From NCBI RefSeq assembly GCF_039503195.1, contig NZ_JBCJKP010000001.1:10664001-10728000 (forward strand): 64,000 nucleotides of DNA. Direction: 5' to 3'. This stretch comes from Streptomyces mirabilis. Lineage in GTDB: Bacteria > Actinomycetota > Actinomycetes > Streptomycetales > Streptomycetaceae. Positions 7,467 to 16,823 of this stretch are shown here, one piece after another. How positions within the stretch are numbered: the stretch's first letter is position 1; each line of letters starts with the position of its first letter. The notes beneath the pieces were generated by a model. It saw only the letters and a program-made list of their open reading frames with translations, was not told the origin of the DNA and ran no database searches. The position numbers were made by a program, and so were the translations under genes.

Positions 7467-8711
7467 TCAGTTCACGGTCCACTTCTGGTTGGCGCCGCCC
7501 GAGCACGACCAGATCTGCAGCCGGGTGCCGTTGGCCGAGCTGTTGCCCGTCGCGTCCAGACACTTGTTGGCCTGCGGGTTCACGATGTCGTGGGCCGCAC
7601 TGACGGCCCACTTCTGGTTGGGCCCGCCCGTGCAGTCCCACAGCTGTACGGTCGAGCCGTCCGCCGTGCCGTTGCCGGTGACATCCAGGCACTTGCCCAG
7701 CGCGCGTATGGTGCCGTCGGAGGAGACCGTCCACTGCTGGGCCGTGGTGCCGTTGCAGTCGTAGAGCTGTACGGGCGTGCCGTTGGCTGCGTTCGCCCCG
7801 GCCACGTCCACGCACTTGCCGGCGAGGCCGGTGATCGGGCCGCCGGCGGACCCCGAACCGTCGCTCGTCGTCACCTTCACCTCGTCCACCACCAACTGCT
7901 GCGGGAAGACGGTGGAGCCGTCGGGGTCGCCCGGCCAGTAGCCGCCGACCGCGAGGTTGAGGATCATGAAGAACGGCTTGTTGAACACCCAGGTCTTGCC
8001 GCCCAGATCGGCGGGCGTGCGCCGCTGGTACACCGTGCCGTCCACCGACCAACTGATCGAGTCGGGGGCCCAGTCGACGGCGAAGGTGTGGAAGGCGTCG
8101 GCGAAGGCCTGGCCGCCCGGCAGGGAGTAGGCGGCTCCGATGCCCCCGGATCCCGAGTACCCGGGCCCGTGGATGGTGCCGTGCACGGTCGAGGGTTCGA
8201 AGCCGACGTTCTCCATGACGTCGATCTCGCCCGAGTTCGGCCAGCCGACCTGTCCGATGTCGCTACCGAGCATCCAGAAGGCGGGCCACATGCCCTGCCC
8301 GCGCGGGATCTTCATCCGCGCCTCGACATGCCCGTAGGTTCCGGTGAACTTCCCGGAGGTGTTCATCCGGGCCGAGGTGTACTCACAACGCCCGTACCAG
8401 CACTGGTAGTTGCCGGGATTCTCGCGACGAGCGGTGATCACCAGGTGACCCTGGCCGTCCAACGTCGCGTTGTTGCTTCCGGACGTGTAGTACTGCCGCT
8501 CGTGGTTGTTGACGTTGTCTCCGGTCTCGATCTGCCACTTCGAGGTGTCGACGCCCGCGCCCGCAGGACCGTCGAACGTGTCGGAGAAGGCGGTGACGGC
8601 CGCGGCCGCCGTGGGGGGATCCGCCTGGGCGGGAACGATGGCGGCAGCGGTGACGAGCGCTGCGGACAACGCTGCCAAGAGGCATCTGCGGAGGAGACGT
8701 GGGGAGTCCAA
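7467..8711 (-). CDS. Secreted GH16 endo-beta-1,3-glucanase with CBM13 (ricin-type) module
   Basis: 414 residues if started at TTG 8711. That start has GGAAGGGAGAG just upstream and gives a clean signal peptide (MDSPRLLRRCLLAALSAALV, Ala-rich to about residue 30). An ATG at 8774 in the same frame is possible but would hide the signal. The GH16 domain spans about 38-275, with catalytic GEIDVMENVG (E162, D164, E167) and the family Trp-rich cleft (GMWPAFWMLG). A beta-trefoil CBM13 domain follows (about 290-414, repeated QxW motifs such as NQKWAVS and NQKWTVN). It should hydrolyse laminarin or fungal-wall beta-1,3-glucan outside the cell. A DasR-like palindrome lies upstream. Confidence 0.92.
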   Translation of the reverse strand: MDSPRLLRRCLLAALSAALVTAAAIVPAQADPPTAAAAVTAFSDTFDGPAGAGVDTSKWQIETGDNVNNHERQYYTSGSNNATLDGQGHLVITARRENPGNYQCWYGRCEYTSARMNTSGKFTGTYGHVEARMKIPRGQGMWPAFWMLGSDIGQVGWPNSGEIDVMENVGFEPSTVHGTIHGPGYSGSGGIGAAYSLPGGQAFADAFHTFAVDWAPDSISWSVDGTVYQRRTPADLGGKTWVFNKPFFMILNLAVGGYWPGDPDGSTVFPQQLVVDEVKVTTSDGSGSAGGPITGLAGKCVDVAGANAANGTPVQLYDCNGTTAQQWTVSSDGTIRALGKCLDVTGNGTADGSTVQLWDCTGGPNQKWAVSAAHDIVNPQANKCLDATGNSSANGTRLQIWSCSGGANQKWTVN

Positions 8712-8818
8712 GACTCTCCCTTCCGTACGGTGCCCTGAGAAGGGGGCGCCGACTGAGGTGGGGGGCGCGTACATCGCCTCTTGATTTAAGGAGTGAGGTA
8801 AGGGGGTGTCAATACTTT

Positions 8819-8830
8819 GGTCCGGACCAG
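8819..8830. promoter_or_regulatory. DasR-like (dre) palindrome upstream of glucanase
   Basis: TGGTCCGGACCA is a perfect 12-bp palindrome that differs only at the centre from the known dre core TGGTCTAGACCA bound by the GntR-family repressor DasR in Streptomyces. It lies 45 bp upstream of ATG 8774 and 108 bp upstream of TTG 8711, a plausible operator position. DasR control of the glucanase by N-acetylglucosamine-derived signals is inference. Confidence 0.5.
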
Positions 8831-8905
8831 CACTTCGGGTTCGGCTCAGGCTGCCTGGGAGTCGCGCCGGTCGCGGACGCGACGGCGGGAGCGCACCGCC
8901 AGGCC

Positions 8906-9185
8906 TCAGCCACCGGCCCAACAGCAGACACAACCCACCAGCACGCCACTGGTGTTGGGGATGACGTCGTCGATGTCGAAGGCGCGCCCGCTGATGACCG
9001 TTACCTGGACCAGTGTCACCAGCAGCATGACCGTCGCGGTGACACCAGGTTCTGTCCGGCGGTTTTTTTCGAGTACCACGGCTGGATCACCGTCAGGGAA
9101 ACCGCGGTTGATGACGACGACGTCCGACGGGGGCAGATCGTCGATGGTCGCGATGACGAGGACCCGGGCTATGAGAAGGAGGTAG
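8906..9185 (-). pseudogene. VanZ-like membrane protein remnant
   Basis: A frame ending in TGA (complement at 8906-8908) reads LLLIARVLVIATIDDLPPSD and then MLLVTLVQVTVISGRAFDID DVIPNTSGVLVG, resembling the last helices of VanZ-family proteins (GRxFDxDDxxxNTxG). The N-terminal half and a start are absent. It is probably a truncated gene. Confidence 0.5.
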
Positions 9186-9331
9186 GTGTCGTCAGACTTA
9201 CTCGGGGTTCGGTCACGCAGCGTTCTTCAGCCGGGACAGGGCGTGCTCGACGCGAGGCCCGACCGTCAACCATGCACGAGATCGTTGAGGCTGATCGCTA
9301 ACTGCGGAACGAGCCCAAAGGCCTCTCCTGC

Positions 9332-9487
9332 CTACGGTGTGCCGGGAAGCCGGACCGTGACGAGGAGACCTCCGGCGGGGCGGGGGACGAGGTCGAGGGT
9401 CCCGTCGTGGGCGCGGACGATGCTGTGCACGATGGCAAGGCCGAGACCGACGCCGGCGTGCTCATCGGTGCGTACGCGTTCCGTCAC
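9332..9487 (-). pseudogene. Sensor histidine kinase C-terminal remnant
   Basis: About 50 codons read EHAGVGLGLAIVHSIVRAHD then GTLDLVPRPAGGLLVTVRLP. This is the G2 box and last strand of a HATPase_c domain. The rest of the kinase is missing, and the frame upstream (9488-9655) is unrelated. It could be part of the same lost regulatory locus as the neighbouring VanZ piece. Confidence 0.6.
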
Positions 9488-9811
9488 CCCGACGGGTCTC
9501 CACCATGACTCGGCAATGCCTCGCCCCAGAACGGTGACACGACGTTGGTGTGGACGTCGATGCGATCTGCATGTGCCATGAGTGTTTCCCTTTCGGCGGC
9601 GCTCTTCGGCAGAGGCACTTGGAACGTGGCTTGCCGATCTGTGAGTTGCGATCATGTTGACTACGAGGATGAACTGCGGGCTGTGCGCGGCCTGCCGGGG
9701 TCAGGGCGAACGCCGGCTGGCGGCACTTGCGGTCGCAGCGGGGGGTGCCCCCACGGCTTTCGTCAAGGAAATCGGGCTGCGTTGAGGATCGGAGCCGGGC
9801 AACATGGCGAG

Positions 9812-10297
9812 GTGTCTGATCTGTTGTGGGATGACGTCGAGTACTTCTTCGACCTTGATGAGATGGGGTCGCTGCCGGACGTGCGTGTCCCTGACGCCTC
9901 GGTGGAGGACTGGCAGGCGGTCCTCGACCTGATCAGCGCGAGCGGCTGGAAGTGCCAGTACTCCGAGGGCGAGGTCGTGATGCCCGTGCCCCGGGCAGAA
10001 GCAGTGTTGTCCCGCCCGGCTGATGCCGAGTGCCCGGAGCTGCGAGTTTGGCCGCCAGCCGATGTGCTGGCGATCTTCCGCTTCTATGCGGCGGAGGAGA
10101 TCGACTTCGACGTTGATCTGCGGGAGCTGCAGGGACAGGACCGACTCGATGTGTTCTGCGGCTTCCTGCGGGCGATCGGGCGACGGCTGGGCAAGCCGGT
10201 GCTGATGGATCCGGAGGGTGATGGTGGGCATTCGGTGCTCGGGTTCGATGTGGAAGCCGATCGGGTCGTTCTCTTGGCTGAACCGCCGGTCAGATGA
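9812..10297 (+). CDS. Conserved hypothetical protein
   Basis: 161 residues from GTG 9812 (VSDLLWDDVEYFFDLDEMGS). A TTG at 9782, preceded by AAGGAA, is an alternative start that adds ten residues. The protein is acidic, has no signal or membrane segment, and has a regular alpha/beta character (DWQAVLDLISASGWKCQYSE, FRFYAAEEIDFDVDLRELQG). I recognise the general type of Streptomyces hypothetical protein but no function. Its last 8 bases overlap the IS110 remnant on the other strand. Confidence 0.65.
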   Translation: MSDLLWDDVEYFFDLDEMGSLPDVRVPDASVEDWQAVLDLISASGWKCQYSEGEVVMPVPRAEAVLSRPADAECPELRVWPPADVLAIFRFYAAEEIDFDVDLRELQGQDRLDVFCGFLRAIGRRLGKPVLMDPEGDGGHSVLGFDVEADRVVLLAEPPVR

Positions 10298-10529
10298 CCA
10301 CGGACGCCGGCTGCGGTTCGTAGAAGGTGCCGTCGCGGAGTATCGCAAAGAGCACGTCGGCCCGAGGGCGGGCGAGGCAGAGCAGGGCCTGGGTGTGGTG
10401 CTTGCGCTGAGCGATCTTCATGTCGTAGTAGGCCCTCGATGCCGGGTCGGCGAGGGCGGCGGAAGGCTGCTTATTGCCGCGTCGGGAGGGCTGTTCACCT
10501 CGGATCGAGGATCCCGATGAGCCTCCCAA
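10290..10529 (-). pseudogene. IS110-family transposase C-terminal remnant
   Basis: The frame reads SRRGNKQ then AALADPASRAYYDMKIAQRK HHTQALLCLARPRADVLFA and FYEPQPA, matching the conserved end of IS110 (Transposase_20) proteins. A short internal deletion follows GNKQ, and everything upstream is absent. Confidence 0.7.
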
Positions 10530-10599
10530 GTCCCAGAGGAACCGGTGGTCATGCCCCTAATCAGCGGTCTGCCAGTGCCTCCGGGCGCCGGTGACACCA

Positions 10600-12042
10600 C
10601 CCCCCCCAGATCGTGATCAACAATGCCGTTGCTTTTGGGGTGTGCGTGGTGTTGAGCCATGCGTGTTGGTGTCGCGTCTGGAGCGGCTGGGGTTGGGCAT
10701 CCTGACTCGGTCGTGTCCTGCTGAGCTGGTGGACCGGGTCGTTGCCGAGGCTGGGTGTGCGGAGAAACGCCGACGTGTGCTGTCGGCCCGGTTCACGGTG
10801 TACTTCGTGCTCGCACTGTGCCTGTTTCCGCAGGCCGACTACCTGGAGGTCCTGCGGCTGGTGAAGGCCGGCGAGCCGACGCTTCGGCCTTGGGCGGGGG
10901 TGAACAAGTCATCTCTGACGCGTGCGAGGCAGAGGCTGGGCTGGCCGGTCATGCGAGAGCTGTTCCGGGCCGTGGCCCGACCGTTGGGCCACAGGACGGA
11001 ACTCTTCCACGGGCTACGGGTCCTGGCCCTGGACGGAATGCTGCTGGCCGTCCCCGACTCGCCCGGCAACCGGGAAACGTTCGGCAAGTCCGGCTCGCAA
11101 CGCAGTCCGATGGGCTATCCGCAGGCCCGGGTGGTCGCGGTGTCGGAGTGCTCGTCGCACGCGGTACTGGACGCGGTGATCGGCGGCTGGAAGGACTCCG
11201 AGCGGATCGTGTCCGACGAACTGGAAGCCCATATCGGGGCCGGGACACTGGTCTTGGCCGACCGCGGACTTTGGGGCCTGGCCCGCTGGCACCGCTTTCG
11301 CGACCGGGGCGCCCACCTGCTGTGGAGGATCGAGCGGCGGGCCGCCCGCAGGGTCCAGGACGTCCTGCCGGACGGAAGTTACCTGGCCCGGATCCAGGCG
11401 AACAAGCACGCCAAGGCTGCCGGAACCGTCAAAGCTCCACCAGCTCTGGTGAGAGTGATTGAGTACCGCGTCGACGGCCAGGCGGACGTGATCCGGCTTG
11501 TCACCAGCCTGACGGACCATGAGGAGTATCCGGCCGCCGAACTCGCCACCCTGTATGCCCGGCGCTGGGAGATCGAGATCGTCTTCGACGAGATCAAGAC
11601 TCACCAGCGCGGCAGACCGGTCCTGCGATCGCAGACTCCGGACGGGGTCAGGCAGGAGATCTATGCCCACCTGATCGTCCACCACGCGACCCGCGACCTG
11701 CTCAACGAGGTGGCCCGGATCGCGCAGACTTCCGCCGATCGGACATCGTTTACCCGGGCCCTGCATGTGGTCCGCCGCTCGGTGATCGCGCCGTGCGGCT
11801 TTTCCCCCCTCAGCCCGAAATCATGACCGTCTGCTCGGCCTTGCCGAGATCCGCTGGTCTCTCCTGCCACGACGACGCTCACGCGACTGCCCCCGCAAAC
11901 TGAAGTCGTCGATCACCCCGTTCAGCGGCAAGGCCCCCGACGAACCTGCTAGCCACCGCCGCCCATCAGCCGTCATCACGGTGAACCACAGATGGCAGTA
12001 ACCACCAAAAGCAACGGCATTGTCGTGATCAACAGGGGGGGG
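10600..12042 (+). mobile_element. IS4-family insertion sequence, about 1.44 kb
   Basis: Both ends carry eight C/G bases and an inverted 18-bp block CAATGCCGTTGCTTTTGG (left 10621-10638, right as its complement near 12005-12022). Between them TCGTGATCAACA appears in direct orientation at both ends (10611-10622 and 12023-12034). The element encloses one transposase gene. No clear target duplication is visible. Confidence 0.65.
10642..12001 (+). pseudogene. IS4-family DDE transposase with C-terminal frameshift
   Basis: From GTG 10642 the frame runs to a TGA at 11824-11826. The DDE residues are D131 (LALDGM), D207 (LADRGLWG) and E312 in the IS4 signature Y305-(2)-R308-(3)-E312-(6)-K319. The N-terminal IS4 domain (CPAELVDRVVAEAG) is present. 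After a T4C6 homopolymer near 11808 the frame is lost. Removing one base lets it continue (RLLGLAEIRWSLLPRRRSRD CPRKLK) to a TAA at 11999-12001. The catalytic core is intact and only the tail is affected, so activity is uncertain. A sequencing error or programmed slippage is possible. Confidence 0.75.
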
Positions 12043-12292
12043 AGCAATCATGCCGGGCCCGGAGGCCGGGAACTCCATTGCGGGGCCGAGGAAGACGGTA
12101 ATGGGGGACCTGGCTGGTCACCCGCCCCTGGAGCATCCGAGGTGAGCGGCTTTCAGTCGCAGCCCGCGTCGACGCCGGATCGCCGAGGCCGGATGTGTCG
12201 TCGCTCCTCCCACTCGGGAGTGAGAGTCGCGTTCGGCGAGTTCGTGGTGAGCCGGAACGGGCAGGTCGCCTGGCAGCGGGGGTTGGCCCGTG

Positions 12293-13228
12293 TCAGGCGC
12301 CTTGAGTGATGAAGTCGGCCAGGGCGGCAGCGACGGCGTCGGGTTGTTCGTCCGGGATGAAGTGTCCTGCGTCCGGCACGACGATCCCGGTCGCGTTGTC
12401 GGCCCACGGCCTGAGGGAGGCTGCCATGTCGGGGATGGAGCCGTGGCTGCTGGAAATCCCGAGAACCGGCACTGTCAGGTGCTGTTGTTCAAGGGCCTCG
12501 TGGTTCTTTCGCGCCGATGCAGCGGCGTCTCGGTAATAGGCCAGGGAAGCACGGAGTCCGCCGTCAGCGGCGATGGCCGCGGCGTATTGCTCGATCTCGG
12601 CGTCGTCGAAGGTGTCGGGGGAGAGGGTTTTGGCCTTCAGGAACCAGTCGACGTACTCGCGTTCGCGGCCTCTGAGCAGTGTCTCGGGCAGGTCGGGCAC
12701 GAGATGGAATGCGAAGTGCCAAGTTTTCCACGCCACCTCGGGGTCGGTCGGGATGGTGTCGGGGAGTGTGATGCCGGGGATTCCGGCGTCGAGGAGTGCG
12801 ACGCCATGCAGCCGGCTCTGGTACTTCAACGCGAGGGAGAAGGCGACCCACGCGCCGATGTCGTGGGCGGCCAGCCAGTATGTCGAAACTCCGAGCGCTT
12901 TCACCGCGGCGTGGACGTACGCGGCGACGGTGTGCGTGTCGTAGCTGCCGTGCGGGCGTTCGGAGTGGCCCTGGCCTGGCAGGTCGATCGCGATGACGTG
13001 GAATCGGTCGGCCAGGTCGGGCATCACCTTGCGCCATGCCCACCAGGTCTGCGGGAATCCAGCGAGCAGCACGACGGCTGGGTCGTTCGGCTGACCTCCC
13101 TCGACCGCATGAAGCCGGACGCCGCCCGTGTCGACCCAGCGGTGGGTGAAGCCGGCCAGGTCGTGCAGTGGTAGATCGCGGACCGGGTTGTCGCGGAGGC
13201 GGGCGGTGATAGCGGCAGGGTCGGTCAT
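12293..13228 (-). CDS. Alpha/beta hydrolase, epoxide-hydrolase/dehalogenase-like
   Basis: 311 residues from ATG 13228 with a strong GGAGGAAAA site. The nucleophile elbow is AAHDIGAW, so the nucleophile is Asp rather than Ser, as in soluble epoxide hydrolases and haloalkane dehalogenases. LAGFPQTWWAW gives the oxyanion region, AIDLPGQGHS is typical, and the catalytic His is in DAGHFIPDEQPD near the C-terminus. A helical cap (PDTIPTDPEVAWKTWHFAFH) precedes the last strands. The substrate is unknown. Its ATGA start overlaps the end of an upstream small frame, which suggests an ancestral operon. Confidence 0.85.
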   Translation of the reverse strand: MTDPAAITARLRDNPVRDLPLHDLAGFTHRWVDTGGVRLHAVEGGQPNDPAVVLLAGFPQTWWAWRKVMPDLADRFHVIAIDLPGQGHSERPHGSYDTHTVAAYVHAAVKALGVSTYWLAAHDIGAWVAFSLALKYQSRLHGVALLDAGIPGITLPDTIPTDPEVAWKTWHFAFHLVPDLPETLLRGREREYVDWFLKAKTLSPDTFDDAEIEQYAAAIAADGGLRASLAYYRDAAASARKNHEALEQQHLTVPVLGISSSHGSIPDMAASLRPWADNATGIVVPDAGHFIPDEQPDAVAAALADFITQGA

Positions 13229-13405
13229 TTTTCCTCCATCGGTGTTGGGTGTGTTGGTTCGGTGTGCCGGCCGAGGGCGAGGCCCGCGAGCGTGGTGAAC
13301 GCGACGCGAGTGGCGAGCATGGTGCTTGAGATCCGTGTCCTGTCGGCCCGACGCGCGCAGGCCCGCAGCGCCCACTGTGGCCCCGTAGATGCCGTACGTC
13401 TGCAC
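13225..13405 (-). pseudogene. Frameshifted remnant upstream of the hydrolase
   Basis: One frame reads VQTYGIYGATVGAAGLRASG RQDTDLK. After a frameshift near 13322 another reads MLATRVAFTTLAGLALGR and ends in TGA, overlapping the hydrolase ATG (ATGA). The two pieces join sensibly into one small protein, perhaps a short membrane or oxidoreductase-associated protein, but the family is not certain. Confidence 0.3.
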
Positions 13406-13605
13406 CACAAATCACATGTTTATGGTGTTCAGCGCCCTTATGGACTCTCCTGAGGTATTCAGTCGGAGACCGCCATGGGAGTGCGGAGGACGCAGAGCTA
13501 CTCGGGTACGCGGTGGCTGCAGTACGCCAGTTCTTTGTCGCGGGACTTGACGGGGTTTCATGGAGCAGGCAGGAGAGGGGCGGAGCTACTCAGCGCGGCG
13601 GTCGC

Positions 13606-14831
13606 TCAGGCAATGGCGGTGGTGGGACGGCTGAGTGTGCTCGCGAGGGTCGTCGCAACGACGGCGACGGCCAGGATCAGGGTGGCGACGTCCTGGTTGA
13701 TGGTCTGGTCGAGGAGTCCGAGGGCCAGCGTAGGCACGATCGTGCCGGTGTAGGCGAACAGGAAGTACGTGGCGAGCAGATCCGCCCTGCGCCGCGGGTC
13801 GGCGAGCCGCTGGGCGACCCCGACACCGCGGCGGAAGGCCAGGCCGATGCCTGTACCCGCCAGAAGCGTTCCGGCAGCGAACGTCGGCAGTGACCGTGCC
13901 GCAGCCCGGCCTCGAACACCGCGACGCCCGCTACGAGGAATGCCGGAGCCGGCCGGCGCCCGGTGATCCACCGCTCCGGAGCGGCCACCTGCGCGATCAG
14001 GGCGACGATGAACAGCAGCCCGACCTCTGCGCCGACAGCTGCGACGTTGTGGACGCGCAACTGTTCACGGAGGAAGGAAGGCACCAACGACGAGAACAGT
14101 CCGCTGACCGCGAACGCGACGAGAACGGCCGTGGCGGCCCGCAGGAACTCGGTCCGTGCTGCCCGCCCGTCGGGAATGGTCGGGCGGCGCACCGACGTCG
14201 CGGGGCGCTGCCTGGCCGTGACCCTCTCCGGGGTGACGATGACGGCCAGGAATGCTGGGACCAGGCTGGCGAGGTAGACCCAGAACACCAGGTGCGTGGG
14301 GTTCGCCCCGTATTGCGCGAACAGGCCGGCGGCAACGGTGCCCAGCCCCAGCCCGCCCATGTTCGCCGCTGTGGAGACGGTCGACACCCGTCGGGTGTGC
14401 TCGGCTCCGGCGAGCTCACCCAGCGCCGCGGTCGCCGTGGCGGTGAAGACACCGGTACCTGTCCCGCACAGGAACCGTGCCGCCAGCAGGGTTCCGACAT
14501 CGTCGGCCAGGAGGAACAGCGCTGTGTTCGTGGCCGCGGCGAGTACGGCGGCAGTCAGGAGGGGGCGGCGGCCCACACGGTCGGACAGCGACGCGAACGC
14601 CATCAGCGCGAGCACGGTCCCCAAGGCGTAGACGGCGAAGACCAGCGTTGTGGTGAAGGGCCCGAAGCCCATCCGTGGCGCCCAGAGCGCGTACAGCGGC
14701 ATCGGCAGCGTCCCACCCAGCATGACCAGGGTGTACACCGCGGCCACGAGCCAGAACCCGGCGCGCGCCCGACGCCCGTCGACGGACGGAACAGCCTGTG
14801 CGCGGACGTCTGACGCGATGTCGTCGATCAT
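13606..14831 (-). pseudogene. MFS drug-efflux-type transporter, frameshifted near C-terminus
   Basis: It starts at ATG 14831 behind AAAGGGGGC and reads through about 310 good residues (FWLVAAVYTLVMLGGTLPMP, LSDRVGRRPLLTAAVLAAAT as the loop 2-3 motif). Near 13895 the frame changes: GLRHGHCRRSLP in one frame versus RSLPTFAAGTLLAGTGIGL in the next, which then continues through the last helices to 13606. A single indel explains it. Either the gene is inactivated or the base call is wrong. It diverges from a TetR gene with a shared operator, the usual arrangement of a regulated efflux pump. Confidence 0.8.
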
Positions 14832-14874
14832 CGTGCCCCCTTTCGAGTGCGAGAACCAGGACCCTCACGCTAAC

Positions 14875-14923
14875 CATCTTGGATCGATCGGTCAAAGATG
14901 ACTCGACCGATCGATCCAAGATG
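14875..14923. promoter_or_regulatory. TetR operator: perfect 19-bp inverted repeats
   Basis: CATCTTGGATCGATCGGTC at 14875-14893 is exactly complementary to 14905-14923, separated by 11 bp (AAAGATGACTC). It lies between the divergent MFS and TetR starts. It is almost certainly the binding site of that TetR protein. Each arm also holds the smaller palindrome GATCGATC. Confidence 0.85.
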
Positions 14924-14977
14924 CGGGTAGGCTCACGGCAGAGACGTGACAAGAACATGAAGGAGGAGGTGGACGCT

Positions 14978-15589
14978 GTGTCCGGCCGAAAGCAGTTCGA
15001 TATCGATGCGGCCCTGGACCAGGCCATGCGGGTGTTCTGGCAGCGCGGGTACGCGGACGCCTCGCTCGATGCCCTCGGCTCGGCCACCGGCCTCGGCCGC
15101 GGCTCCCTCTACGGCGCCTTCGGCAACAAGGACGCCCTGTTCGGCAAGTGCCTCGACCGCTATGCGTCGATCTACGGCGCGCAGTACGAGCAGGCGCTCG
15201 CGGCGCATCCCGGTGATCCGGTGCGCGCGGTCGAGGCGTTCTTCGACGTCATCCTGGGCCGCATCGCCGACCCGTCGGTCCCCGTGGGGTGCCTCATCGC
15301 CCAGTCCGCCGCGCAGTCACTGACGCTGAAGGAGGAGAACAGCGTGCAGGTGCGTGGCCTGCTCGACCTACAGCGCCAGCGGGTACATAGGGCACTGGCG
15401 GACTCCTCGGCCGACAGCCGAACGCTCGACGAGCTCGCCACGTTCGTCGTCGCTGTCAACCAGTCGCTGGCCGTACTGAGCCGTGCCGGCGCCTCGGACG
15501 CCGAGCTGCGCTCCGTGACCCGGCTCGCCTGCACAACGGTGGCGGACACCTTGGCCCGCGCAACATCCGATGACGTCACCCAAAGCTGA
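14978..15589 (+). CDS. TetR-family transcriptional regulator
   Basis: 203 residues from GTG 14978, chosen because AAGGAGGAGG lies 8 nt upstream. An ATG at 14957 lies before that site and is less likely. The N-terminal helix-turn-helix reads FWQRGYADASLDALGSATGL GRGSLYGAFGNKDALF. The C-terminal part (PVGCLIAQSAAQ) resembles TetR_C_6-type ligand domains. It probably represses the divergent MFS pump through the 14875-14923 operator and is relieved by a pump substrate. Confidence 0.88.
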   Translation: MSGRKQFDIDAALDQAMRVFWQRGYADASLDALGSATGLGRGSLYGAFGNKDALFGKCLDRYASIYGAQYEQALAAHPGDPVRAVEAFFDVILGRIADPSVPVGCLIAQSAAQSLTLKEENSVQVRGLLDLQRQRVHRALADSSADSRTLDELATFVVAVNQSLAVLSRAGASDAELRSVTRLACTTVADTLARATSDDVTQS

Positions 15590-15786
15590 CGGGCACCGGC
15601 CCGCCGGGACTCGGCTCTGTGCAACCCGGCATGCCGACAGGCACTTGCGGTCGGCGTGATGCCCAGACGGTCGGCGCTCTCGCGGAAAGAGTGGCCAAGG
15701 GCGTGGAGCGACTGAGTGACCGGTTCGTTCTGGCTCTCGGCCGTCCATGTCGGCTCCGCTGCCCGCCCTTGGCCGTCAGGCGGCGG

Positions 15787-16329
15787 CTAGTCCTTCGAGT
15801 CCGGCTTCCAGTCCTGGACGAGGAGTCCGAGCAGCACCTGGTCCAAGAACTCGCCCAGCACCCAGGCCGAGGAGCGCAGCACACCCTCGCGGACGAAGCC
15901 GTTGCGCTCGGCGGCGCGCAGCATCGCGTCGTTGTCCGACAGCGTCTCGATCTGCAGCCGCTGCAGGCCGCGCACGACGAAACCGTAGTGGCACAGCACC
16001 GCGACCACGTCGGTGCCGTAGCCCTTGCCGCGCGAGGACGGCAGCAGCCCCAACCCGATGTGCGCGGACCGGTTGTGATGGTCGATGCCCCACAGCGTCG
16101 CGGTACCGACCAGCGTGCCGCCGTCCAGCTCCACCACGGAGAACGGGACGAGCCCCTGCTCCTTGTCGTCCACTACGAGTCGCGAGTCCTTCGAACCCGG
16201 CGTGATCGGCCGCCACGGCCGGCCTTCGGCCCGCGAGCCGTTGACCACGTCGTCGTAGAGCTCGGCCCGCAGGACCGGGATGTCGTCCTCGTACCGGGCC
16301 CTCAGCCCGACCTTGTTGCCCTTCAGCAT
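15787..16329 (-). CDS. GNAT-family N-acetyltransferase (RimJ/RimL-like)
   Basis: 180 residues. The acetyl-CoA pyrophosphate loop is LLPSSRGKGYGTDVVAVL (a variant of RxxGxG), followed by LQIETLSDNDAMLRAAERNG F and VREGVLRSS, the usual RimJ/RimL end. It starts at ATG 16329. The acceptor is unknown: either a protein N-terminus or a small amine. It stands alone, and the 197 bp between it and the TetR gene hold nothing recognised. Confidence 0.85.
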   Translation of the reverse strand: MLKGNKVGLRARYEDDIPVLRAELYDDVVNGSRAEGRPWRPITPGSKDSRLVVDDKEQGLVPFSVVELDGGTLVGTATLWGIDHHNRSAHIGLGLLPSSRGKGYGTDVVAVLCHYGFVVRGLQRLQIETLSDNDAMLRAAERNGFVREGVLRSSAWVLGEFLDQVLLGLLVQDWKPDSKD

Positions 16330-16382
16330 GCAGGCTTCCTATCCGATCGGGCTGGCCTGCGGCAAACCAATAAAAGATCAGC

Positions 16383-16490
16383 TCAGTTGGTGTAGCGACG
16401 CGAGTAGATGAGGGCGCTGGCGATGCCGACGAAGGCCAGGAAGCGCTCGACTTTACGCTCGTAGCGCCTGTGCGGGCGGCGGCAGCCTGT
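16383..16490 (-). pseudogene. IS5-type transposase C-terminal remnant
   Basis: The last 34 codons read GCRRPHRRYERKVERFLAFV and GIASALIYSRRYTN, the conserved end of actinomycete IS5-family transposases. The catalytic part is absent. Confidence 0.6.
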
Positions 16491-16622
16491 CTCGTCGTCA
16501 TCATCCGCATCCCTGGACGACGGGGAAACCCCAATCTGCCGCGCTGCGGCCCCGCTTAGTAGCGGCGGCAGGTCCCCGTCTCCCTTCCGTCCGGCCCGGT
16601 GGCGGATCAGTGGAGGGTGTAG

Positions 16623-16823
16623 GTGAAGTGCTGGGCGGCAAGGGCGAGCCTGGCCGCAGTGACTGCGCTGCTGGAAGTGGTGGAAACACTCCAAGACCGG
16701 CTCGTGATCATTGTCTCTGGCGGGGCCTCTGTCCGTGTCCGTCCTGTCGCAGACTTGCAGGAAGCGGTGGCCCGGCTGGTCGCCGTATCTCTGTTCCAGC
16801 CGAACCAAGGACTGCAATCGTGA
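16623..16823 (+). CDS. Small ORF translationally coupled to fabV
   Basis: 66 codons from GTG 16623, reading AALLEVVETLQDRLVII-like helices (TALLEVVETLQDRLVIIVSG), ending in TGA at 16821-16823 that overlaps the FabV GTG start (GTGA). No homologue is recognised. The overlap supports translation. Against this, the region lies next to IS debris and there is no clear ribosome-binding site. It may be the tail of a truncated gene. Confidence 0.3.
   Translation: MKCWAARASLAAVTALLEVVETLQDRLVIIVSGGASVRVRPVADLQEAVARLVAVSLFQPNQGLQS

Noticed and set aside
7590..8738. 382-codon open frame on the + strand
   Set aside because: It is antisense to the GH16 glucanase, which has catalytic residues and a signal peptide on the other strand.
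13890..14813. 307-codon open frame on the + strand
   Set aside because: It is antisense to the MFS transporter and low in sequence complexity.
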